Shown here: piece by piece, positions 25,601 to 37,231 of the stretch
How the letters are laid out: the number at the start of each line of letters is the position of its first letter
Numbering within the stretch: position 1 is the stretch's first letter
DNA from: Toxotes chatareus
Taxonomy: Eukaryota; Chordata; Actinopteri; Toxotidae
Assembly (NCBI GenBank): GCA_016801885.1
Contig: CM028897.1
Span: 1,557,001 to 1,621,000 of the forward strand
Direction of reading: 5' to 3'
Length of the DNA stretch: 64,000 nucleotides
Notes under the pieces: model-generated
Told to the model about the DNA's origin: nothing
The model's input: the letters and a program-made list of their open reading frames with translations, nothing else
Database searches by the model: none
Position numbers and translations under genes: made by a program

Positions 25601-28600
25601 AGTATAGTATGGCGTTTTTTCGGGCAAAAAAAAAGTCATAAAAAAATAGTATAGTTTTCGGACCTCAAAAAAGTCAAAATGTCAAAAAACGTCATAGTAT
25701 AGTATAGTATGCGTTTTTTGAACAAAAAGTCAAAAATTTTTTCGGCCTCAAAATGTCATAAAAAACGTCATAGTATAGTATGGCCTTTTTTTCGGGCAAA
25801 AAAAGTCAAAAATTTTTCGGCCTCAAAATGTCATAAAAAACATCATAGTATAGTATGGCGTCAAAATCGGGCAAAAAAAGTCAAAATTTTTTTCGGCCTC
25901 AAAATGTCATAAAAAACGTCATAGTATAGTATGGCAAAATTTTTTTTTTTCGGGCAAAAAAGTCAAAAATTTTTTTCGCCTCAAAAGTCATAAAAACGTC
26001 ATAGTATAGTATGGCGTTTTTTCGGGCAAAAAAGTCAAAAAATTTTTTCGGCCTCAAAATGTCATAAAAAACGTCATAGTATAGTATGCCAAAATTTTTT
26101 TTCGGTCAAAAAGTCAAAAAAATTTTTCGGCCTCAAAATGTCATAAAAAACGTCATAGTATAGTAAGGCGTCAAAATCGGGCAAAAAAAGTCAAAATTTT
26201 TTTCGGCCTCAAAATGTCATAAAAAACGTCATAGTATAGTATGGCGTTTTTTTCGGGCAAAAAGTCAAAATTTTTTCGGCCTCAAAAGTCATAAAAAACG
26301 TCATAGTATAGTATGCCGTTTTTTTCGGGCAAAAAGTCAAAAATTTTTTCGCCTCAAAATGTCATAAAAAAAAACGTCATAGTATAGTATGGCGTTTTTT
26401 TCGGGCAAAAAAGTCAAAAATTTTTTCGCCTCAAAATGTCATAAAAACGTCATAGTATAGTATAGTATAGTCAAAAAATTTTTTCGGCCTCGTCATAAAA
26501 TCGTCATAGTATAGTAAAAAAAAGTCAAAATTTTTTTCGGCCTCAAAATGTCATAAAAAACGTCATAAACGTCATAGTATAGTATGCCGTTTTTTTCGGT
26601 CAAAAAAAGTCAAAAAAATTTTCGGCCTCAAAATGTCATAAAAAACGTCATAGTATAGTAAGGCGTCAAAATCGGGCAAAAAAAGTCAAAATTTTTTTCG
26701 GCCTCAAAAAGTCATAAAAAACGTCATAGTATAGTATGGCGTTTTTTTCGGGCAAAAAAAGTCAAAAATTTTTTCGGCCTCAAAATGTCATAAAAAACGT
26801 CATAGTATAGTATGCCGTTTTTTTTGGTCAAAAAAAGTCAAAAAATTTTTCGGCCTCAAAATGTCATAAAAAACGTCATAGTATAGTAAGGCGTCAAAAT
26901 CGGGCAAAAAAAGTCAAAATTTTTTTCGGCCTCAAAATGTCATGAAAAACGTCAAAAATAGGCCTATAGTATAGTATAGTATGGCGCGTTTTTTCGGGCA
27001 AAAAAAAAAGTCAAAAAAATTTTTTCGGCCTCAAAAAGTCAAAAAAAACGCTCATAGTATAGTATAGTATGCCGTTTTTTTTTTCGGGCAAAAAAGTCAA
27101 AAATTTTTTTCGGCCTCAAAATGTCATAAAAAACGTCATAGTATAGTATGCGTTTTTCAAAAAAGGTCAAAAAAAAAAAGTCAAAAAAAATTTTTCGGCC
27201 TCAAAATGTCATAAAAACGTCATAGTATAGTAAAGCGTCAAAATGTCATCGGGTCATAGTATAAAAAAAGTCAAAAATTTTTTCGGCCTCAAAATGTCAT
27301 AAAAAAATCATAGTATAGTATGGCGTTTTTTCAGGCAAAAAAGTCAAAAAATTTTTCGGCCTCAAAAGTCATAAAAACGTCATAGTATAGTATGGCGTTT
27401 TTTTCGGGCAAAAAAGTCAAAAATTTTTTCGGCCTCAAAATGTCATAAAAAACGTCATAGTATAGTATGCGTTTTTCGGCAAAAAGTCAAAAAAGTCAAA
27501 AAAATTTTCGGCCTCAAAATGTCATAAAAAACCTCATAGTATAGTAAAGCGTCATAAAATGCGGGTTTCGGGCAAAAAAGTCAAAAGTCAAAAATTTTTT
27601 CGGCCTCAAAATGTCATAAAAAACATCATAGTATAGTATGGCGTTTTTTCGGGCAAAAAAAGTCAAAAATTTTTTCGGCCTCAAAAAGTCATAAAAACGT
27701 CATAGTATAGTATGCCGCTTTTTTTCAGGGCAAAAAAGTCAAAATTTTTTCGGCCTCAAAATGTCATAAAAAACATCATAGTATAGTATGGCGTTTTTTT
27801 CGGGCAAAAAAAGTAAAAAAAATTTTCGGCCTCAAAAAGTCATAAAAAACGTCATATAGTATAGTAAGGCGTCAAAAATTTTTCGGCCTCAAAAAAAAAG
27901 TATAAAATTTTTTCGGCCTCAAAAAATTTTTGTCATGAAAAAGTCATAAAAACGTCATAGTATAGTATGGCGTTTTTTCGGGCAAAAAAGTCAAAAAATT
28001 TTTTCGGCCTCAAAAAAGTCATAAAAAACGTCATAGTATAGTAAAGGCGTCATAGTATAAATCGGTCAAAAAAAAAAAAGTCAAAATTTTTTGGGCCTCA
28101 AAATGTCATAAAAAACGTCATAGTATAGTATGGCGTTTTTTCGGGCAAAAAAAGTCAAAAAAATTTTTCGCCTCAAAATGTCATAAAAAACGTCATAGTA
28201 TAGTATGCCGTTTTTTTCGGGCAAAAAGTCAAAATTTTTTCGGCCTCAAAAAGTCATAAAAACGCATCATAGTATAGTATGGCGTTTTTTTCGGGAAAAA
28301 AGTCAAAAAATTTTTTCGCCTCAAAATGTCATAAAAAAACGTCATAGTATAGTATGCCTTTTTTTCGGTCAAAAAAAAGTCAAAAAAATTTTTTTCGCCT
28401 CAAAATGTCATAAAAACATCATAGTATAGTATAGTAAGGCAAAAATTTTTTCGGCCTCAAAATGTCATAAAAATCGGGCAAAAAAAAAGTCAAAATTTTT
28501 TTGGCCTCAAAAGTCATAAAAAACATCATAGTATAGTATGGCGTTTTTTTCGGGCAAAAAAAGTCAAAAAATTTTTCGGCCTCAAAAAGTCATAAAAAAC

Positions 28601-31600
28601 GTCATAGTATAGTATGGCGTTTTTTCGGGCAAAAAAAGTCAAAAAAATTTTCGGCCTCAAAATGTCATAAAAAATGTCATAGTATAGTATAGCGCGTTTT
28701 TTCGGTCAAAAAAGTCAAAAATTTTTTCGCCTCAAAATGTCATAAAAAACGTCATAGTATAGTAAGGCGTCAAAATCGGGCAAAAAAAGTCAAAATTTTT
28801 TTCGGCCTCAAAATGTCATGAAAAACGTCATAGTATAGTATGCCGCTTTTTTCGGGCAAAAAAGTCAAAAAATTTTTTTCGGCCTCAAAAGTCATAAACG
28901 TCACGTCATAGTATAGTATGCGTTTTTTTCGGAACAAAAAGTCAAAATTTTTTCGGCCTCAAAATGTCATAAAAAACTTCATAGTATAGTATGGCGTTTT
29001 TTCGGGCAAAAAAGTCAAAAAGTCAAAAATTTTTTCGGCCTCAAAAGTCATAAAAATTTTTTCGCCTCAAAAAGTCATAGTATAGTATTTTTGGCGTCAA
29101 AAGTCGGGCATAAAAGTCAAAAACAAAAAAAGTCAAAATTTTTTTTCGCCTCAAAATGTCATAAAAAACGTCATAGTATAGTATGCCGTTTTTTTCGGTC
29201 AAAAAGTCAAAAAATTTTCGCCTCAAAATGTCATAAAATGTCATAAAAAACGTCATAGTATAGTAAGGCGTCAAACTCGGGCAAAAAAAGTCAAAAATTT
29301 TTTCGGCCTCAAAATATCATAAAAAACGTCATAGTATAGTATGCCGTTTTTTTCAGGCAAAAAAAGTCAAAATTTTTTTCGGCCTCAAAAAGTCATAAAA
29401 AACATCATAGTATAGTATGGCGTTTTTTTCGGGCAAAAAAAGTCAAAAAAAATTTTCGGCCTCAAAAAGTCATAAAAAACGTCATAGTATAGTATGGCGT
29501 TTTTTTCGGGCAAAAAAAGTCAAAATTTCTTTCGGCCTCAAAATGTCATAAAAAATGTCATAGTATAGTATGCCGTTTTTTCGGTCAAAAAAAGTCAAAA
29601 AATTTTTCGGCCTCAAAATGTCATAAAAAACGTCATAGTATAGTAAGGCGTCAAAATCGGGCAAAAAAAGTCAAAAATTTTTTTCGGCCTCAAAATGTCA
29701 TGAAAAACGTCATAGTATAGTATGCCGTTTTTTTCGGGCAAAAAAAGTCAAAAAAATTTTCGGCCTCAAAAAGTCATAAAAAACGTCATAGTATAGTATG
29801 CCGTTTTTTTCGGGCAAAAAAAGTCAAAAAATTTTTCGGCCTCAAAATGTCATAAAAAACTTCATAGTATACTATGGCGTTTTTTTCGGGCAAAAAGTCA
29901 AAAAATTTTTCGGCCTCAAAAGTCATAAAAAAAAAACGTCATAGTATAGTATGGCGCCAAAATCGAACAAAAAAGTCAAAAATTTTTTCGGCCTCAAAAT
30001 GTCATAAAAAACGTCATAGTATAGTATGCCGTATTTTTTTCGGAACAAAAAGTCAAAAAATTTTCGGCCTCAAAAAGTCAAAAAACGTCATAGTATAGTA
30101 AAGGCGTCAAAATCGGGCAAAAAAGTCAAAATTTTTTCGGCCTCAAAATGTCATGAAAAAACGTCATAGTATAGTATGGCGTTTTTTTCGGGCAAAAAGT
30201 CAAAATTTTTTTTCGCCTCAAAATGTCATAAAAACGTCATAGTATAGTATGCCGCTTTTTTTTTGGCAAAAAGTCAAAAAATTTTTCGCCTCAAAATGTC
30301 ATAAAAAACGTCATAGTATAGTAAGGCGTCAAAATCGGGCAAAAAAGTCAAAAATTTTTTTCGCCTCAAAATGTCATGAAAAACGTCATAGTATAGTATG
30401 GCGGCAAAAAGTCAAAAATTTTTTCGGCCTCAAAATGTCATAAAAAACGTCATAGTATAGTATGCCGCTTTTTTTAGAACAAAAAGTCAAAAAAAAATTT
30501 TCGGCCTCAAAAAGTCATAAAAAACGTCATAGTATAGTATGGCGTTTTTTTGAACAAAAAGTCAAAAATTTTTTCGCCCTCAAAATGTCATAAAAAACGT
30601 CATAGTATAGTAAGGCGTCAAAATCGGGTATAATGGCGTTTTTTTCGAAAAAAAAGTCAAAAAAATTTTTTGGCCTCAAAATATCATAAAAAACGTCATA
30701 GTATAGTATGCCGCGTTTTTTCGGGCAAAAAGTCAAAAAATTTTTTCGGCCTCAAAAAGTCATAAAAACGTCATAGTATAGTATGCCGTTTTTTCGGGCA
30801 AAAACAAAAAAGTCAAAAAAATTTTCGGCCTCAAAAAGTCATAAAAAACATCATAGTATAGTATGCCCTTTTTTTCGGTCAAAAAAAGTCAAAAAAATTT
30901 TCGGCCTCAAAATGTCATAAAAAACGTCATAGTATAGTATGTATGCGTTTTTTTTTCGGGCAAAAAGTCAAAATTTTTTTCGGCCTCAAAATGTCATAAA
31001 AAACGTCATAGTATAGTATGCCGTTTTTTTCGGGCAAAAAAAGTCAAAAAAATTTTCGGCCTCAAAATGTCATAAAAAACGTCACAGTATAGTAAGGCGT
31101 CAAAATCGGGCAAAAAAAGTCAAAAAATTTTTCGGCCTCAAAATGTCATAAAAAACGTCATAGTATAGTATGCCGCTTTTTTTGGGCAAAAAAAGTCAAA
31201 AAATTTTTCGGCCTCAAAATGTCATAAAAAACGTCATAGTATAGTATGCCGTTTTTGTCGGTCAAAAAAAGTCAAAAAAATTTTCCGCCTCAAAAAGTCA
31301 TAAAAAACGTCATAGTATAGTATGGCGTTTTTTCCGGCAAAAAAAGTCAAAAAATTTTTCGGCCTCAAAATGTCATAAAAAACGTCATAGTATAGTATGC
31401 CGTTTTTTTCGGGCAAAAAAAGTCAAAAAAATTTTCAGCCTCAAAATGTCATAAAAAACGTCATAGTAGTAAGGCGTCAAAATTGGCCAAAAAAAAGTCA
31501 AATTTTTTTTCGGTCTCAAAATGTCATAAAAAACGTCATAGTATAGTATGGCGTTTTTTTCGGGCAAAAAAAGTCAAAATTTTTTTCGGCCTCAAAATGT

Positions 31601-31615
31601 CATAAAAAACGTCAT
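10611..31615 (+). repeat. 21-kb satellite array, unit about 76 bp, roughly 280 copies
   Basis: A head-to-tail array of one unit with fixed landmarks: CCTCAAAATGTCATAAAAAA, then CGTCATAGTATAGTA, then either TGCCGTTTTTTTCGGGC (type A) or AGGCGTCAAAATCGGGC (type B), then AAAAAAAGTCAAAAA and TTTTTCGGCC. Undamaged units are about 76 bp; the count is array length divided by unit length. All copies keep one orientation. The left 3 kb and right 0.8 kb are regular. Much of 13.6-30 kb is ragged, with homopolymer length changes, broken units and extra TAGTA steps, suggesting long-read consensus error. Because 76 is not a multiple of three, neighbouring units are read in shifting frames and give only spurious peptides. 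No coding, RNA-gene or transposase signature is present. It is not a CRISPR array: there are no unique spacers between constant repeats. Family and chromosomal role are unknown. Confidence 0.97.
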
Positions 31616-32030
31616 ATGTCATTGTATATTAAGGCATAAAAAAATGTCATAGTATAGTAAGGTTTAAAAAAATCATTAAAAATGTCATGGCGTAGTTGGG
31701 AATAAAAAATGTAAAAAGAAAATGTTTTAGCATAGTAAGGCATAAAAAAATTGTCAAAAATTGTCACAGTATAGTAAGAATTAAAATAATATCAACAAAT
31801 GTCATTTTATAGTACGTAATTAAAAATGTCAAATAATGTCATAGTATAGTAAGGCATAAAATATGTCAAAAAATGTCATTGTATAGTAAGGCATTGAAAA
31901 AAAATGTCAAAAAATGTCAGTATAGTAAGGCATAAAAGAATTCATGAAAAATGTCATAGTATAGTAAGGCATAAAACAATGTCAACGCATCGTAAGGCCT
32001 GAAAACAACATAAAGTCATACTAGTCTATG
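31616..32030 (+). repeat. Degenerate satellite edge with shorter monomers
   Basis: The regular array gives way to diverged copies of a simpler unit of about 37-40 bp, roughly GTATAGTAAGGCATAAAA followed by ATGTCAAAAAATGTCAT. At least six copies are visible, for example starting near 31,831, 31,871, 31,918 and 31,952. They share the GTATAGTAAGGC core with type B satellite units but lack the CGGGC...TTTTCGGCC half. They are either an ancestral form or an eroded internally deleted form. The last trace is near 32,000-32,030. Confidence 0.8.
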
Positions 32031-34124
32031 AGGTAAGCATTATTGTTAGTTACGTAATACACTGGTTTCACTATTCACTCTACTCTGCCAGTTGTTGGTA
32101 CATAATTACTTGAACAGACAGAAGAGTCAAATTTATTTTCAGCTGGTGTAGATTCAGTAGTTACTCAGCTCATCAACCATATTTGTTAATATTATTTTGT
32201 ACCAAAATGACACAAGGGAGTCCTGTACCAACAAAACAGATATTGCCTACAAATACTTGAGCTGTGTTAGTCTTTGACACACACAGACTCACCATTTTGT
32301 CAGCCACTCTCTGGTCTCCTCTGCTAGATGTGCCGTGACTTGATATATCGGGTCCTTTAGCCTCTGCTTTGGCTCAAATCCAAAGCCCATTTTTACAGAT
32401 GGGGTTTTACGTGGGCCATTTTAGCAAAGCACCCTCCCCATAAAGCCAAAGTGTCTCATCGCTTCATAATTATGTGATTATGGTCAATTGCTGTGGCTGG
32501 GGTGACAGATTCTATTTGAGCCCAACAGATGCTTTTATCATATTTTAGATCCCCATTTGACCTTAATCAAGCGTTACATGTATGAATAAAACAGGGAGAT
32601 AATATTTCACTCTTGAGATGGATCAGGTGTGTGAGAGGAGCTGGTGTGACCAAGCACACATGTGGCTGTGGCTGAAACACTCCACTTAACACAAATAAGT
32701 GGTGGTCAAAGCTGAAACCTGGTCCCAGTGAATGAATTACACAACTGCTGAGGCCAACAGCAGAATTAAATGAGATGGACAGATGGTGCCACCAAGTGGG
32801 ATTCAGGTGACACTACACTTACTCTGTGGGAAAGCAAGTTGCATGCAGTCATTCAGTCTCAAACAGAAGGTAAAAAATAGCTTCACTGTATTTTCACTGA
32901 AGAATGCTGTTTGTTCAGTCACATTATACCATCTAAATATCATTTTACTATAACTGTTGGATTTTAATTAAACACTACAACTTCTGTTTTTTAATATCTA
33001 CTTTGTTTTTTTCTTCTTTTTCTTTATATTTCAATGGTTACTTGAAGTTTTCCTTGGATTCTTATACAGTAAAACTAGTTATAGACATTACATGTAAAAT
33101 GTAAAACAAAGAAACTTGATCACTCCCTCTGATACAAACAAGTCTGTCTTCTGGAAGAATACAAACTGATAAATCATCCAACAGCAGCCATTAGCATTAT
33201 ACAGCAGTTGAGTCCCAAGTACATACTTAATTCTAAAGAGGCCGAGTATGTTCACTCTCAAAAGGTCGTGTATCCAGTCAGTCAGTCTTCATAAAGCACT
33301 AAATCTTCTTCATCTCACCGTCCACACAGAGGAAATGGACGAGATGCTCAAGACTGAAAAACACTGAACCAACTACTGTTTACTGAGGAGTGTGTTAGTC
33401 CACCTTCCACTTCTATTCATTTTCATTTTTGAGACACAGCCTGAACCTTTCTTTTAATTCTAATGATTGTGATCGTTCAACCTAAACGATAAAAGAAAGA
33501 ATTAAAAGTCTGATTTAATTGGGTTTTAGTCGAGGCCTTGGGCTAATAAACACTCCAAAATTCAAAAGGGGAAGCGTAGCACATTCACCTACTGAAAGAA
33601 AGTGTGTACAGGCCGCATACTGCTCGTTTTGATGTGGCATAATTTTGAAGTGACATAAATAACAATAGTGTTTTCCAGAGTGTCTTCAATTTCTTTTTTG
33701 GCTGTGACAAAAAAAATCCCTTCTCCTATTGTTTGTAGAGGCTCAAAGGATTAAACAAAGTCAACAATGATGGAGAGGCAGTGATCTTTTGAAGTATTTA
33801 CATTTGTGTTTTTTGCTTCTCCTCCTTCCCCCTGAAGGCGTGCGTCTATATTTTTCCTCTCGCAGGCTTCATGCTCAGAGTTTGTCTTTGCTCTGGGTGT
33901 GTAAATGGCGGCCTCGACGACAGACAGGTGCTCTCCATCTTGTAAACCCGGAGGGGGTTTGGCATAAGACAAATGGGTCTGGGAGAGTCACCCCGCCCCT
34001 TTCCACCTGCCTCATCTCATATGGTCGTAGGGATGTTGTGTCATGGGATTTGTAGTCTTACCGTGAGTCCCAGTCTGCCCTGAGCTCAAAGCAACTCATC
34101 ACTCACCACAGAACAGCACTAAGA
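32031..34124. other. Intergenic stretch, nothing recognised
   Basis: About 2.1 kb of AT-rich DNA between the satellite edge and the poly(A) site of the minus-strand rbfox3 transcript. Open frames are short and show no domain. No repeat family was identified. Confidence 0.6.
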
Positions 34125-34146
34125 TGCAGAGGCTGAAGTAGACAAG

Positions 34147-34152
34147 TTTATT
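34147..34152 (-). terminator. rbfox3: Poly(A) signal, distal rbfox3 3'UTR
   Basis: Read on the minus strand, AATAAACTTGTCTACTTCAG is followed by a short gap and then GT-rich DNA (GCTGTTCTGTGGTGAGTG). Signal, expected cleavage about 20 nt further on, and downstream GU-rich element are in standard order. It is the best-formed site below the distal terminal exon, though several other AATAAA copies lie between 34,384 and 35,753 and may also be used. Confidence 0.6.
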
Positions 34153-37100
34153 AATGATAATAATGAGGATGATGATAATATTAATAATTAGTCATAATTA
34201 TAATAACGTTAATGTCATAATAAATAGAACTCTTCATCTGAAGCACGTAAAGAGAAGCATACAGAAAGAGAAAAAACAAAAACACAAAGTTCAGAGTACA
34301 GAGCCAGAGGAGGGGGCAGGGACTTCTAGAGACATTTTTTTAACCTTTCAATATATCCATTTAATTTTTTAACATTTTTAAACTTTATTTAACTGGAACA
34401 TTTACAAAAAGGAGAAAGAGATAGATTTTAAAAAATCCTTATAAATAAATTTTGTCATTATTAGAACAAAATACAAGATTTCGGGGAGTCAGAGGATGTT
34501 TTTTTTTTTCTTTTTCCCCTGAAAGGACAGCTGGAGGAGGAGGGGAGGGGTAAGGACGGGTCGGGGTTATTATGTACAGAACACCAGGAATACAAAAGGG
34601 GCCAGTCAACTCACATACTAGAAGGCTAGGGATGGCTAGGGAGCTGGGATGGTGGGAGGAGGGTGTCGTATGGGGCGGGTATGTCGGGGGTCAGGGGGAG
34701 GCGGGGTACTCTTAGAGGGGGACGTCCTGCTAGTGTCACAGCTCAAGCAGTTGTGCTCAGGAAGATCAGGACCAGTTCTTTATACTCAAGGCATCTGAAG
34801 GAAGGAAGAGAGGGTTGCTGTAACCCTGCCCCCCCGCTCCTTCCCACTGCTGAGGTGCAGGCTGGAGCTTTAGAAACGTTTTCGTGAAGACAAAGCTTCT
34901 CTGGACGCAGAAATACTCTCAGTGGTGAAGTTAAAACTGTGCGTCAGTGAGCAAAGACAAACAACCACAGTTTTATAAGAATGTAAGTAAAGTAAAAGCA
35001 CCTGGAAAAACAGCAACGAAAATAAGAATGTGAAGGATTTTCTTACATCCATCACTGACCCATGATGCCAGTACAGCTACTAACATAGAAGACCAGTCAG
35101 CCTAATTCAATTAGATCAATTAAAATTCCACCGATCAATATTTTTTATATTGATAATGTATCAGCTCTTGCTCAGTAAGACTAACAGTACTCACTTACTA
35201 CTGTGTCCTGTCTTACATTAGTGTCGTACATGCTTGTTTTATTTATGAACTTAAAGGCCTGCTGATGAAAATGAGCTAATTTTAGGACAATACTCTGCAA
35301 CACTGCACACTGCCCTTTACTACTACTGCTAATAATAATAGAATAGTGATAACTACAGAAACAATGGGAAATAAAAAGACTCATTTGGATACACAGGATA
35401 CTTGGGAAATCTGTCGACTTCCAGTTTGAGAATCTCAGTTTTTCACTTTGCACAAATATCTGGCCTGAATGTCTGCATGACTGTCCCATTGAACTGCTAC
35501 ATACTGACCTCTAACATAAAACACAGTTAAGCACTGAATAATAGCAGTTTCCTATCATAGAGTTTAAGAAAACACTGCTCCGACAGAGGACAAAAGAAGC
35601 AGTTACAGCACAGACACCATGAAGAGACTCTGAGCTCCATTAATGTCCAGAGACTTTTAAAAACATATCAGCGAGCTACAGTGTTAAACTGGGTGATAGT
35701 TTCCTTACTATTTATTCCTGTTTGATATAAACTACACTGGCCAGGTGTTTATTTTTAAAGATTTATGTCTCCAGTAGGAACCAGTAGAGTTGGAGCAGAG
35801 TTCCACAGAAAGGTACAGAGGGACGAGCACGTTGCTGGTTTTAGGCTTTTCATGGGATTGGTTGACAAAATGGAAATATAATAATAACACCAGTCTAGAC
35901 TTTCTGAACTAGTAGCTCAGTAGAATGAGTAGAAAAAATGTGCCTATCACACATGACATCACATCTTTTTTGTCTTTTTTCTTCTTTTTTTGTGCATAGA
36001 TAAATTAGTGGACATCCTGTGACCAAACCTTAATGTTGGTAATCTAAAATAAATAAACAAAACAAAAACTGTGGTTCTTTATCTCTGCCATTTAACTCCA
36101 CCGCTAAGTTGATTGTGTCTTCAGAGCAGCGCTGGCTCCCACGAAGTTCTTGTCAAACTAAAACTCAAACCTGCTCCCGAGTCTTTTCTGACCCACCACA
36201 AGTCTGTAGTTGTGTAAGTGGGTCAGAGGAATCACGTGACTCTCGGAAACAAACCTACAGGTATGAAAATGCTAAGCCTGCATATGATCGCTGCATGGGA
36301 GAACAAATGACCGACTTTACCCCAATTAGACTTCACAACAGTTAGTTGCCATGATATAGATACTCTTTGTAATATATGAGAAGCTGTCTACAGATGAACA
36401 GAGGTCGCGTGGGTAGGAGCCCTGATTCAGAACAAGTTTTTTTTTTTTTTTTAAACCTGAAATAAGATGAAGTTAATCAAGAAGTGTGAGGTGAGATTTA
36501 CTGTACAGGATATTAACAGTACACACTGCAGTTTTGTACAGGAAGTCAGGAGCTTAACCTACTGTTACCCTCTCGGAACAATTCACACAAAACCACTACA
36601 CAAGTAGTGTACCCTGAACTCTCAAACAAAGTTGTGCTTCACCCGTACCTGCTCGCCTCTGATGATAAAGTATCTTCTCAGGGTCAGCAGGTTATTTCCA
36701 ATATGCAATAAAAAGCGCCCGCCCACCAGGGTCAGCATGAGAGCAGCAGTTCATAAACCGAGGCCTCTGCAGGAAGCTGTGAGCCGGGCTTCGTCAGCGG
36801 GGCTCGTTACATTAGCAGAGGAGCGAGCTCTTCCTCAGCAGTAATGAGCGAATGAAATCTGGGTCACGTCAATACGCATCCGGGCCCCGCCGCCATCACC
36901 GAGTCCCGCTGTCTCCTGATCAAAGAGCACTGAGACTGTGTGTTCAAATCATACTTTGGTTCAAGTAAGAAAAGAAAAATCAATATTCATCAACTTTTTA
37001 TCTGACACCTTGCGCTAATTAGCAAGTCTTTGCGGCTCCGATGAAGGGCCGAAATTACTGCAGATGGAATTCTTTTCCTGAAGCGTGTGTCGGATAAAAG

Positions 37101-37193
37101 TAGGATGTGATGTTTTGCTCTGAATGGTAAAATATGTTGTTTAGGATTGTGTGTAATTCTGAATGTGCTGTAAATCTATGGTTCGTTGCTTAG

Positions 37194-37231
37194 GGTGTGT
37201 GGGTGTGTGTGTGTGTGTGCGTGCGTGTGTT
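37194..37231. repeat. GT microsatellite
   Basis: Mostly (GT)n with GC interruptions, inside the inferred distal rbfox3 3'UTR. In the transcript, which is read on the minus strand, it appears as (AC)n. Confidence 0.85.

Noticed and set aside
10921..31567. Dozens of 60-90-codon open frames with recurring peptides such as SASKCHKKRHSIV or LYYDVFYDILRPK on both strands
   Set aside because: They are translations of the 76-bp satellite. Frames shift from unit to unit, starts are incidental, and no splice or expression signal is present.
10611..31615. CRISPR-like regular repeat
   Set aside because: The DNA between constant segments is itself repeated, not unique spacer sequence, and the genome is vertebrate.
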